Shown here piece by piece: positions 1 through 13,100 of a DNA stretch of 64,000 bases. The notes below the pieces were generated by a model. That model worked only from the letters and a program-made list of their open reading frames with translations. It was not told where the DNA came from and did no database searches. Source of the DNA: Conchocele bisecta (Eukaryota > Mollusca > Bivalvia > Lucinida > Thyasiridae); NCBI GenBank assembly GCA_029237695.1, contig CM055272.1, positions 37,724,901 through 37,788,900 on the forward strand, in the 5' to 3' direction. How positions within the stretch are numbered: position 1 is the stretch's first letter; each line of letters begins with the position of its first letter. Position numbers and translations under genes: made by a program.

Positions 1-70
1 AAGCAGAATGACAGTAAATAGAGCAACATAACAGTAAATGGAGTAAAATGACAGTAATTGTAGCATAATG

Positions 71-400
71 GTTTTGTTTGTTTGTTTGTTTGTTTATTGG
101 TGTTTAACGGCCTATCAACAGCTACGGTCATGTAAGGCCGGGCAAACGGGTTCGATCCCATTTTAACCTGCTGCATTGGGGGGAAAATACCAAAATCAGA
201 ACTGAATATTTACATCGAGAAACAATATATTCAGCCCTGAAATTAGAATAACCTGACCTGGTGACAGGTCCATACCACACCAGTCACTTGGCCCCTTCCC
301 CTAAAATAGGATTACGAATAATCGTAATACTCACAAAAGGGGTATAACCAGATTCAACTGTCACATACAAAATGCTTGCACCCAACTTCCACCCACACAG
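71..400 (+). mobile_element. tRNA-like SINE, copy 1
   Basis: Starts after a GTTT-repeat with GGTGTTTAACGGCC and holds GGGTTCGATCCC, a good match to the RNA polymerase III B box. The body (ACCTGACCTGGTGACAGGTC, CACTTGGCCCCTTCCCC) recurs in three other copies in this window. Lies left of HTT exon 18, in the next HTT intron. Confidence 0.6.
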
Positions 401-581
401 CATAATAGTAGTAAATGGAGCTATATGACAGTAAATGGAGCAATATCACAGGACATGGATCAAAATAATAGTAATATAAATGTGCTCAAAAAGTTATACC
501 GGTAATTATTTAAGCATTGGCCTTGGCGTCAGCCTGTCAATTGACACTTTTAGTCTTAGTCTCAACAATTGATCTAACAGC

Positions 582-896
582 CTACTATCTGCTCCACATT
601 TTTTCTATTGGCTATTAAACTCATTAAATCTAAAAAATATTTAAATGTAAGTATTTTTTCATTGATAACAAAAAAGTCACCCTCCCCAATTTTTTTACTT
701 CATGAAATTCCATCAAATATTGATTTTATGGCGATTTTTTTTTATCTCTACGGGAATTTAACATGGGACAAAAAGGAGCTGAAGCAGCTGCAGGAGGGTC
801 GAAAACATTTTTTTTTGCAAACTGACGACAAAAAATAGTTTTAAAGTATTTAATAGCCAAAATTTCGTCGGCAGCAAAACGTGGAACAGACAGTAG
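582..896. mobile_element. Hairpin MITE (TIR CTACTGTCTGTTCCACG), copy 1
   Basis: Left end CTACTATCTGCTCCAC and right end GTGGAACAGACAGTAG are inverted copies; both continue inward as related TTAAAT/ATTTAA sequence. The second copy is at 11040-13361. The right end stops 8 nt beyond the HTT exon 18 donor. Confidence 0.75.
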
Positions 897-905
897 GGAA
901 CTCAC

Positions 906-1103
906 CTTTCTGTGACTGTTTCGCGTTGGACTTTGTCTCCTGTGTGGGAGTACCCTGATTGCTGGCCGATTCCTTGTCCTGTCTTGTTTTTCCGTTTTAT
1001 CGGACTCAGGCTGGAGGCATTGGGCAACGATGGTAACGAGGTCTTCATCTGGGGCGGGCCAGGCAGCTGTTCGTCTATCACGTGGGCAAACGCATTCAAC
1101 ACC
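906..1103 (-). CDS. HTT: HTT exon 18 (last HTT exon in the window)
   Basis: Encodes [13 protein letters not shown] and [13 protein letters not shown], matching human ICAHVLDDVAPGP and PSLSPIRRKGKEK. The conserved S-P corresponds, from memory, to human Cdk5 site S1181. Acceptor AATTACAG, donor GTGAGT, phases 2 to 2. A hairpin MITE ends 8 nt past the donor. Nothing exon-like was seen at 1-905, so exon 19 lies outside the window. Confidence 0.95.
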
Positions 1104-4100
1104 CTGTAATTTATAACATGACTTGTCAGTAGGCAAGTGTTTAACCCTAAGCCTGCTGCACACAAAAATTGTCGTCTGCTGTTGTTTTATATGTTTCCTT
1201 GTTTCTCAATAAAAACATAGTTTTACAGCACTTGAGAATCATTTTCAATGGAAATGATTTTTAGGTGTTGTCATTCCATGTTTTTCATGAGAAAAATGGA
1301 AAATAAAAAATAAACAGCAGACGACAAAAATAATTCAGCATGGCAAGGGTTAAGAAATACTCCCACCCCATCCTCTCTGTTCAGTAACCCATTACACAGA
1401 ATATCCCTATAAAAATTTATAAATATTTTTCTGCTTCTTTTTTCATCTCTATTCGAAGGTATATGTTGTGACCACCATTTAAACCGTCTCGACGAGACGG
1501 TTTAAATGGTGGTCACAACATATACCTTTGTGGAGAAATAAGAGACACAATATTTTAATTCACATCTTTACACCTACAAATACATAGAAGAAATACAAGT
1601 TACGATGGATGCAAATTGAACAGCTAAACATACAGAATATTAACTTATTTCAACTGTGAACTCATTACATTGGGTGTTCTATTTTTTTATGGCTTTCCCT
1701 GGTATTTATCTTTAACATGTCCACTAAGTAGGCATAAAATGTTCTTTATAGGAATTAAATAAGTCTATAATTGTGTCACCATTCCACCAGTTCAAAAAAT
1801 TACGAGTGCCCTCTATATAGATATAATCATTTAGTAATATATATTTTAATGATAGTGACTAGCGGTGGTATAGGACTATTTCATATGCAAATGAGGCATG
1901 GTATTTTTTTAATTACTTATACTAATTAAATGGGTCACTTGAAAAAAATAACATTTTCGATTATAAAGTATGATCAGTGCACATAAAAAATAAATAAAAA
2001 GAATAAATAGTAATATATGGTTTGATCATGTCCAGCCATGTGCAAACGTTTGCTGTGGCCCGGGGGAACTGTTTGAACCCCAAGGCCGCAGGCCGCGGGT
2101 TCAAACAGTTCCCGAGGGCCACAGCAAACGTTTGCACATGGCTGGACATGATCAAACGTTATTGTTACATTTCCAACAAAAAACTGATGTAATTTGAGCA
2201 TTATATTCAGTATTTTCAGTACTTTTATAAATCGTCCCATTCACATAGATAATTTTTGGTATTCATATTCCGGGGCCACGTCATGAACGTCATGAAGTAG
2301 TGACGTCATGAAGGCACTTCTGCGTAGTGACATCATGAAGGCACTTGGTCTACGCGCGGCCCCGGAATGAGCATTGCCTAAAGCCATATGCAAACAGCAC
2401 GCGCTATTTGTTTGCACATATGTGCAAACAACGGAAACCACCATAACAATGTCAATTAACATTTTAAGGAAACACGATTATCACCCCTGTTATCAGTGTG
2501 GACATTTACGTGTGATATACAAAATGTATACTAATGCCAATCAATACATAGGGTAATGATGAATGCATATTTATTTTGCTAGAAAATGTCATATCTACAG
2601 AAAGTACAAAACTATCTGATTTAATTCCTATAAAGAACATTTTGTGCCTACTTAGTGGGCATGCACATTTAATGATAATGTGCGTTCATTATTACAAAAT
2701 ACACAACATGACTCGGGTGTTTGTTAGCTCGAATGGCAGTGGATATTTTCTAACCTGGACACTTTGAGTACTCCAGTAGCCTATTTCACCAACATTGCAA
2801 AGTATACTTTCCTAGCAATACTTTCCTAGCAAAGTATACTTTGAGGGAGAAATTTTCAATTTTAGGATAAATTTATTAATTTTTATTATACTGAATTTAT
2901 TACATTATCACAGCCATTTTGGCTGTGATAATGTAATACATTCAGTATAATAAATCTGCATACTTTTAATCATGAAATATTTGCATTTGTTAGTTTTATA
3001 TGAACTAATGCATTTCAGGAAAAATAAATGATTACTCCCTCAAAGTATACTTTGCTAGAAAAGTATACTTTGCAATGTTGGTGAAATAGGCTACTGATCA
3101 CAATGACTAGCTTAAATATTGGTCATAGATGCATAGCAGAACAATAGATGATTGCCAAAGAATTGCCATACCAAGGTCTGGTATTTTACAAAGGTCTAAG
3201 ATAGTATTAGAACTAACCTGGCCACATGTGTGAGCAGTTGGTCAATGAGATGTACCAGCACCCGATTGGATAATGAAGACCACGCCCCCATGTCAGCTGA
3301 CTGGTTCTCGGCCTTGCTGTAATCGGGATCATGGCTCCGCAGACACCGGTAAGCACTGCCTGTGAACACACCAACCGTTTTTGTCTTTCCATGTTAACAC
3401 GTTTGCGATACGTTTTTACCTAAGAACATTTTGCATTTTTTTCATGACATATATTTACAACTAGATGGCCGCGGCCTGCATGTCGCGCCTTGTGGCGAGG
3501 CATGGACACTAAAAAAAAAGATATAGTATAACGAAAAACTTTAACCAAAAAACTTAACCAAAAACTTTAACCAAAAAACACCAAAAAAAAACTTAACCAA
3601 AAACTTTAACCAAAGAACTTAACCAAAAACTTCAAAGTAATTTGACCTTGGGCACAGGGGCCGCACGGGAGGGGGGTAGAATGAAAATATAGATGATGAT
3701 AAACACCCATATGAAGTTTCAAGGTAATGGGTAAAGCAGTTGCAGAGATATAGTATAACGAAAAACTTTAACCAAAAAACTTAACCAAAAACTTTAACCA
3801 AAAACTTTAACCAAAAAACTTAACCAAAAACTTCAAAGTAATTTGACCTTGACATTGGGCACAGGGGCCGCACGGAAGGGGTAGAATGAAAATATAGATG
3901 ATGATAAACACCCATGTGAAGTTTCAAGGTAATGGGCAAAGCAGTTGCAGAGATATAGTATAACGAAAAACTTTAACCAAAAACTTTAACCAAAAAACTT
4001 AACCAAAAAACTTAACCAAAAACTTTAACCAAAAAACTTAACCAAAAACTTCAAAGTAATTTGACATTGGGCACATGGGCAGCACGGGAGGTGGGTAGAA

Positions 4101-7100
4101 TGAAAATATAGATGATGATAAACACCCATGTGAAATTTCAAGGTAATGGGCAAAGCAGTTGCAGAGATATAGTATAACGAAAAACTTTAACCAAAAAACT
4201 TAACCGAAAACCTTAACCAAAAACTTTAACCAAAAAACTTAACCAAAAAACTTAACCAAAAAACTTAACCAAAAACTTTAACCAAAAACTTTAACCAAAA
4301 ACTTCAAAGTAATTTGACCTTGACATTGGGCACAGGGGCCGCACAGGAGGGGGTAGAATGAAAATATAGATGATGATAAACACCCATATGAAGTTTCAAG
4401 GTAATGGGCAAAGCAGTTGCAGAGATGTAGTATAACGAAAAACTTTAACCAAAAAACTTAAGCAAAAAACTTAACCAAAAACATTAACCAAAAAACTTAA
4501 CCAAAAACTTCAAAGTAATTTGACCTTGACATTGGGCACAGGGGCCGCATGGGAGGGGGGTAGAATGAAAATATAGATGGTGATAAACACCCATGTGAAG
4601 TTTCAAGGTAATGGGCAAAGCAGTTGCAGAGATATAGTATAACGAAAAACTTTAACCAAAAACTTTAACCCAAAAACTTAACCAAAAACTTTAACCAAAA
4701 AACTTAACCAAAAAACTTAACCAAACAACTTAACCAAAAAACTTAACCAAAAACTTTAACCAAACAACTTAACCAAAAACTTTAACCGGACACACGTACG
4801 TACGTACGTACATACAGTACGTACGTACGCCAAATGGCTGACTATATCGCGCTTTCCGCAAGCGGGCGCGACAAAAACTGTGATATTTTCTGTAAAGAAC
4901 GTCGAAGATGACAAAATTATCATGGCAAATTTTACAATATTTGGAATTCCACATTTGCTATGAAAAGTTTGTCAACTATCAACGTCATTTATGGAAAATA
5001 TCGTAAAATTTGTAAATATTTTTCATGAAATATTGCACACGTTCTTAGGTACAAAATCACATGGCTTGTCTCATTTGTGGGATTTGAATCCTGTAGCTTG
5101 TTAACGATCTATATTGCTTGCAAGAAGCAGGATGGGCGTTTCATTGATGGACTAGCGACCAGTGTGCAGATCCCGATCAGACCGTGCATCCAATGCACAG
5201 GCTGGTATACATCTACTCTGGTTCTACAGTCACAGCCACATTTTAAGCCAGATAAGGGTGACTTAAAACAAAAATACTAGCAACTCCTCGAAATAAGTTT
5301 CCTTTAACGTCAACTATGTATTATTTTGATATTTGAATTTTATATAAAAAATTATTTTAGGTGTGTCCCAATTGCAACTCTGAAATAATATCAAAATCGG
5401 TTCAAAATTCCAGCACAAAAATATTTACACAATTCCCTAACATTTGATTGGCCCGTAGCAAGTCTCTGTCCAAAATTTATATCCCAGTAAACTTCCACAC
5501 CGAACTACTTTCCGTAACCGTGAGGTGCAGTTAAAATAATTCTTAAGAAAACGGAAAATAAACACATTTTCTTGATGAATTTATTTAAAATGCTGGAATT
5601 ATAAGGAATGAATGGCCTTTTTGTTGAATTTATCGGGGATATAAACTTGGAAAAGTCGCGGGAATACTGGACGAGGCCTTCCGGCCTTCGTCCAGTATTC
5701 CCGCGACTTTTCCAAGTTTATACCCCGATAAATTCCACAAAAAGGCCATTAAAAAAAAATCCTATAATAGTGCCCAATAATGTCGCTTAAAAGCTATTAC
5801 ACTAAGACAATTTATGTATGGGATAAAAATGGATCATAAATTAATCGTAATGAGAGCCACACAGCTATTTTTATCCTGATATAATAAAATACAGTCGAGC
5901 ACCAGTATCTCGAAGTCGAAGGGAGATTGCCCATATAGTCGAGATAGGACTAGGTTCGAGATAGTAATGAAATGATGTGGTTGAATATTTTCGCGAAAAA
6001 TATGAAATCATATTACCGATTACAACACGAGTAAACAATCACCAATTAACTAATGACCAAAGGCAGTAAGCAAATCAACATTACATGGTGGCGTCACGAC
6101 TCTCAGTGAATTGCTTAAATGACCAGCGTGATATGCTTAATGAATCATGTCAAACACTAAAATATATCCAGGTGGACCAATTAAGCAAACAGCCTGAGGT
6201 AGGTGTGAATTTATTTGTTTGATAATAGGTTTTGAAAATTAGTGTCAACCAAATCGATCTTGGCAGCCATGCGATTAAGCGATTGATACATGCGTTTATG
6301 TGATCGAGATAGCGAAGAGATTTTTTAAACATATTTTATACGGAGGGGACAGAATGAACAGTCAAGATATAGAACATATATGAGATAGGGCCGAGGAAAT
6401 GCATATTAAACAAATAAGGATATAATTCGGGACTTTAGTGAATCATCGAGATACTGATATTCGAGATACTGGTGCTCGACTGTAACGTTATAATTTTCTG
6501 ACATTAAATGGTATTTCCTCAACTTGAAATGGACAAAAAAGTTTAGTTTCAAGAAACTTTCCATGATAAGAATTGTCCACAAATTATCCTGACGAAAGCC
6601 ACGGAGCTATTTTTATCCCGTTTCTCGTCATGTATTACCAGCTATGAGGTTGCCGGCAAGTTTGAGCGCTGCCTGGTGGGAGAGGAGGTCGAGCGTGACG
6701 GGGGACGACATCAGCAGCGAGAGGATCATGGGTAACGGACCCCCGCCCGACCCCGACGTCAACTCGTCCAGGCTGAATGTGCTGAAATTGGAGACACAGT
6801 GAGCTGTTTCCCTTTGATATGCGACCCACTTTGATAAAACAAGTTTTCAGCAATGAATGAGAGTGGTCAGATCTGGTTGCACACACCATAACTACATTGG
6901 ATAACTTGGCTCCAGGTGTGAATTCACAATGTGAACATTAAGGATGGATTCATCGCTAAGTCATGTCTATCTTCCCCACTTCTCCATCCATTTGCATGTA
7001 AAATTACTGAATATTTGCAGGTAAAACATTTACAAAGTACATCGAAAACATACCTGGAAGCACTGAGGGACCTTGTGGGAGGCCGCCGGTATCGACTTGT

Positions 7101-10100
7101 CGCCTCCTTCGGAAGTAGTGTAGTGGGAACACCACAGCCCCAAGAGTGGGGATAACGGCTGGTGAGGTACACCTCAGATAGTTGGCACAGGGCCAGACAA
7201 CAGCCGGCCTACAAGGAGTCAACGACAGGGACATGAATCTATTATAAGGCCATTATATACGGGTAGTAGACAGTTGTAAGTAGTGTAGTGGGGAAACCAC
7301 AGCCCCAGGAGTGGGGATAGAGGCTGGTGAGGTACACCTCAGATAGTTGGCACAGGGCCAGACAACAGCTGGCCTACATGGGAGTCAACGACAGGGGCAT
7401 GAATCTATTATAAGGCCATTATATACGGGTAGTAGACAGTTGTAAGTAGTGTAGTGGGAACACCACAGCCCCAGGAGTGGGGATAGAGGCTGGTGAGATA
7501 CACCTCAGATAGTTGGCACAGGGCCAGACAACAGCCGGCCTACAAGGGAGACAACGACAGGGGCATGAATCTATTATAAGGCCATTATATACGGGTAGTA
7601 GACAGTTGTAAGTAGTGTAGTGGGAACACCACAGCCCCAGGAGTGGGGATAGAGGCTGGTGAGATACACCTCAGATAGTTGGCACAGGGCCAGACAACAG
7701 CTGGCCTACATGGGAGTCAACGACAGGGGCATGAATCTATTATAAGGCCATTATATACGGGTAGTAGACAGTTGTAAGTAGTGTAGTGGGAACACCACAG
7801 CCCCAGGAGTGGGGATAGAGGCTGGTGAGATACACCTCAGATAGTTGGCACAGGGCCAGACAACAGCCGGCCTACAAGGGAGACAACGACAGGGGCATGA
7901 ATCTATTATAAGGCCATTATATACGGGTAGTAGACAGTTGTAAGTAGTGTAGTGGGAACACCACAGCCCCAGGAGTGGGGATAGAGGCTGGTGAGATACA
8001 CCTCAGATAGTTGGCACAGGGCCAGACAACAGCTGGCCTACATGGGAGTCAACGACAGGGGCATGAATCTATTATAAGGCCATTATATACGGGTAGTAGA
8101 CAGTTGTAAGTAGTGTAGTGGGAACACCACAGCCCCAGGAGTGGGGATAGAGGCTGGTGAGATACACCTCAGATAGTTGGCACAGGGCCAGACAACAGCC
8201 GGCCTACAAGGGAGACAACGACAGGGGCATGAATCTATTATAAGGCCATTATATACGGGTAGTAGACAGTTGTAAGTAGTATAGTGGGGAAACCACAGCC
8301 CCAGGAGTGGGGATAGCGGCTGGTGAGGTACACCTCAGATAGTTGGCACAGGGCCAGACAACAGCTGGCCTACAAGGGAGTCAATGACAGGGGCATGAAT
8401 CTATTATAAGGCCATTATATACGGGTAGTTGTAAGTAGTGTAGTGGGGACACCACAGCCCCAGGAGTGTGGATAGCGGCTGGTGAGGTACACCTCAGATA
8501 GTTGGCACAGGGCCAGACAACAGCCGGCCTACAAGGGAGACAACGACAGGGACATGAATGTATGAATTATAAGGCCATTATATACAGGTAGAATACAGGC
8601 AAACAGGGGGCCGTTTCAATAAACTTTGTACGACACAAATGTTCGTATGTGCAAACTTATGATAGTCTGTAAATTTCACATTAACAATGTTTTCTTGTAA
8701 ACGATTATTGGATTTACATTTATTGAGCATGGGCTGTATATGCAGCCTATGCTCAATAAATGTAAATCCATCAATTGAAATTTCCAGACGATCCTATATT
8801 AGCACTTACGAATATTTTAGTCGTAAAAAGCTTAGTGAAATGGCCCCCAGGGATCTACAGGAACAGGTTTCTGGTGGTTTTTTAGTCTGTTTGTTTGTTG
8901 GTGTTTAACGGCCTATTAACAGCTAAGGTCATTTAAGGCCGAGCCAACGGGTTTGATCCCGTATTCAACCTGCTGCATTGCGAGGAGGATCCTCAAACCA
9001 GAAAGGAATATTTACATAACACAATATATATATTCAGCCCTGAACCTGGTGTCAGGTCCATATCACACAAAATCCACTTGGCCCCTTCCCCTAAAAGTAA
9101 TACAACTACAAATAATCATATTACTCATACAACCAGATTCAACTCTCACATACAAGAAAGCCAAATATGTAGGCCAAACCAGTAGCCTATTTCACCAACA
9201 CTGCAAAGTATACTTATCTAGCAAAGTATACTTTGTGAGAGCAATTTAAGGACAAATTTATTAATTTTTATTATACAGAATTTATTACATTATCACAGCC
9301 ATTTTGGCTGTGATAATGTAATAAATTCAGTATAATAATTCTGCATATTTTTAATCATCAAATATATGCAGTGGTTAGTTCTGTATGAAATAATGCATTT
9401 CGGGAAAAATAAATGATTACTCCCTCAAAGTATACTTTGCTAGATAAGTATACTTTGCAATTTTGATGAAATCGGCTACTGGTCTCTGGTCAGGATTCCG
9501 GTAAGGATGAATCCTTGAATGTAGGGTGTCACAGGACACCTGTAGCCATTTTCATCATTATTTCATATAGAACTAACGACTGCATATATTTGATGATTAA
9601 AAGTATGCAGAATTATTATACTGAATTTATTACATTATCACAGCCATAATGGCTGTGATAATGTAATAAATTCAGTATAATAAAAATTAATAAATTTATC
9701 CTAAAATTGAAAGTTTCTCACTCAAAGTATACTTTGCTAGAAAAGTATACTTTGCAATGTTGGTGAAATAGGCTACTGTTCTAAAACTTAATATCAATCT
9801 CTGGCAAATGAGCTGTTATTTATATTTGCTATAATTGGAGCAAGTAAACGTGATTATAACTGGTGACAGACACATACCGTTAGATATTTTGACTTTGAGA
9901 TATGTATCCTATTCAGCAATGACATCACTATGCGGGATAAACTGCTCTCTATCGACGACTTGATCACCGCCTTCATGGTCACGTGATATGGCTCGACCAA
10001 TCCCTGCACTAGGGGAGGCGGCGTGTGTGACCAGTCGTGCATTATAGGTGACAGGAAGTGGTCTGTGTAACCCTGGGCAACGGCAATAACAGGATCCTGG

Positions 10101-13100
10101 TGTGGATGGTCTACGGGGTAGTACAGATGGTCAATTAACCTGAAATTACATTGTGCCCTTGGTTATAAAAGTAATGTGTTGTTTATTATAGTGTCACCCC
10201 TATAGTTGGGCCAGCCAGTTTTTACTTATGAGACCAGGGCTCCAGATAAGGAATTTCTAATTGAGTAGTGTCACTCCATCATTTCTGAAGCAATTGGGTA
10301 TTTCAAAATTTTAATAGTGTAAAATAGAATCACACTACTGTTTACAAATCAGCAGACCGCAATTATTGAATTGTTTGCTTCTAAATGAAAACACATCTTG
10401 GTATTTCATTAGAATTGTCTCCAAGGAGACAATTCTAATGAAATACCAAGATGTGTTTTCATGGAAAAATAAGAAAATATGCTATATTTGTGGTCTGTTT
10501 ATTGTTTTCTGTAGCATGATAAAGATACCACATACAAAAATAAGAAAATATGCTATATTTGTGGTCTGTTTATTGTTTTCTGTAGCATGATAAAGATACC
10601 ACATACATGATAAAGAAACTCACTACTTCTGATTTCAATTGGGTTTTTGGCAATTTTAATTGGGTATTTACGCAAACACACAGCTTATCTGGAGCTCTGT
10701 TTATGAGGCACTCTAATCTTTGAACATCAGTACTTCCCAATTCCTTTCACAGGTGGAAGACTCGGACCTTTGCCACCAAAACAAATGCCCATTAAAAAAA
10801 TCCCATTACCCCACCCACTTGGTCTCGTACAGTACTATGCTCTGTATATAACGTAATGTACAGTACGAGACCAGTAGCCATAAGTATACTTTGCAATGTT
10901 GGTGAAATAGGCTACTGGTAGGTGGGGTAATGGATTTTTTAACAGGCATTTTTTATTGTGTCACAGTGCCAAGTCTTCTGTGATCCCTATCCTATATGCC
11001 AGACATCAGGCAGGCGGGAAATCGGTACCATTTATTTCACTACTGTCTGTTCCACGTTTTGCTGCCGACAAACTTTTGGCTATTAAACACATTAAATCTA
11101 AAATATATTTAAAAGTAAGTATTTTTTTATCAATAACAACAAGAGGCCCAAATGGGCCTGTATCGCTCACCTAAAAGCCTCCATAGTGGTCATCTTGACC
11201 AAGACTCCTTGGGCCATGACCATTTTTGACCCAGAGGCCACCATATGAACAAATCTGAATCAGCGTTAACTATCAATCATTCATACAAAGTTTCGTCGAA
11301 ATCGGCCTGGCGGTTTGTGAGAATTTTTTTTGACAATTTGACCTACTTTTCAACGGCGGACATCTTGGATTTGGTGATGACCTCCATTTTGACCAAAATA
11401 AACAGGCTTCACCAACAAACCATTTCAGTTAAGTTTGGTCAATATCGGCCAAGCAGTTCACAAGAAGAAGTCCTTTGAAATCTTTAGTAAAAGAACAACC
11501 TTTTGACCTGTCGGTGGCCATCTTGGATGATGTAATCATCTGATTTTGGCAAAACATGCTCCAGAGTGATCGTCTCGTCGATACCTTGGATTGGATATAT
11601 TATATGACCATATTCGGTCAAAAATATAATTTGACCCCTAGTTGACCCCTCGGGCCACGCCCATTTTTGACCCAGGTGCCACCATATGAACAAATCTGAA
11701 ACAGCGTTAAAATCAATCATTCACACCAAGTTTCGTCGAAATCAGCCTGGAGGTTTGTGAGAAGAAGATTTTTTTTGACAATTTGACCTACTTTTCAACG
11801 GCGGACATCTTGGATTTGGTGATGACCTCCATTTTAACAAAAATGGACAGGCTTCACCCACAGACCATTACAGTTAAGTTTGGCCAATATCAGCCAAGCA
11901 GTTCACAAGAAGAATACGTTTGAAATCTTTAGTAAAAGAACAACTTTTTTACCTTTCGGTGGCCATCTTGGATGACAAAATCATCTGATTTAGACAAAAA
12001 ATGCTCCAGAGTGATCGACTAGTCGATACCTTCGATGTGATATATTATATGACCATATTCGGGCAAAAATATAATTTGACACCTAGTTGACCCCTCGGGC
12101 CACGCCCATTTTTGACCCAGGGGCCACCATATGAACAAATCTGAAACAGCGCTAACTATCGATCATTCATACCCAGTATCGTCGAAATCGGCCTGGCGGT
12201 TCGTGAGAAGAAGATTTTTTAAGAATTTGACCTACTTCTCAATGGCGGCCATCTTGGATTTGGTGATGACCTCCATTTTAACAAAAATGAACAGGCTTCA
12301 ACCACAGACCATTACAGTTAAGTTTGGCCAATATCGGCCAAGCAGTTTACAAGAAAAAGACGTTTGAAATCTTTAGTAAAAGAAGTGACCATTTGAACTA
12401 TCGGTGGCCATCTTGGATGACGTAATCATATGATTTAGACAAAAAATGTTCCAGAGTGATTGTCTCGTCAATACATTCGATTTGATATATTACATGACTA
12501 TATTCGGTTAAAAATAAAATTTGACCCCTATTTGACCCCTTGGGCGACGCCCATTTTTGACCCACGGGCCACCATATGAACAAATCTGAAACAGCGCTAA
12601 CTATCGATCATTCATACCAAGTATCGTCGAAATCGGCCTGGCGATTCGTGAGAAGAAGATTTTTTAAGAATTTGACCTACTTTTCCATGGCGGCCATCTT
12701 GGATTGTCGATGACCTCCATTTTAACAAATCTGAAATGGCATCACCCATATATCATCCCTGTGAAGTTTAACCACTATCGGCTCAACAGTTCGGGAGAAG
12801 AAGATGATTGAAAATGTTCACGGACGGACGGACGGACGACGGACACTTTGCCATAACAATAGCTCACATGAGCTTTGCTCAGGTGAGCTAAAAAAGTAAC
12901 CCTCCCAAAAAAAAATTTGTTCACGAAATTCCATCAAATATTGATTTTATTGCGAAAAAAAAGATTTTCCTATGGGAATTTAACTTGGGGGCTAAAAATA
13001 GATTAATACTTTTTTTATTTGCGGACCGATTTTCAAAATCTAACTTTTGTTTTCTTAGTTACATCATTTTCAAGCTATCTCGCCAGGTTTCCGAGTCAAT

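Noticed and set aside
130..170. tRNA gene at GGGTTCGATCCC
   Set aside because: Only the B-box region resembles a tRNA; no acceptor stem or anticodon arm could be folded, and the whole block is repeated four times as a SINE.
1..905. HTT exon 19
   Set aside because: No minus-strand frame in this stretch matches the following HTT segment; it is filled by a SINE and a MITE.
7115..8590. CRISPR-like regular array
   Set aside because: Period of 166 bp with no repeat/spacer alternation; it is an exon-derived satellite in an animal gene.
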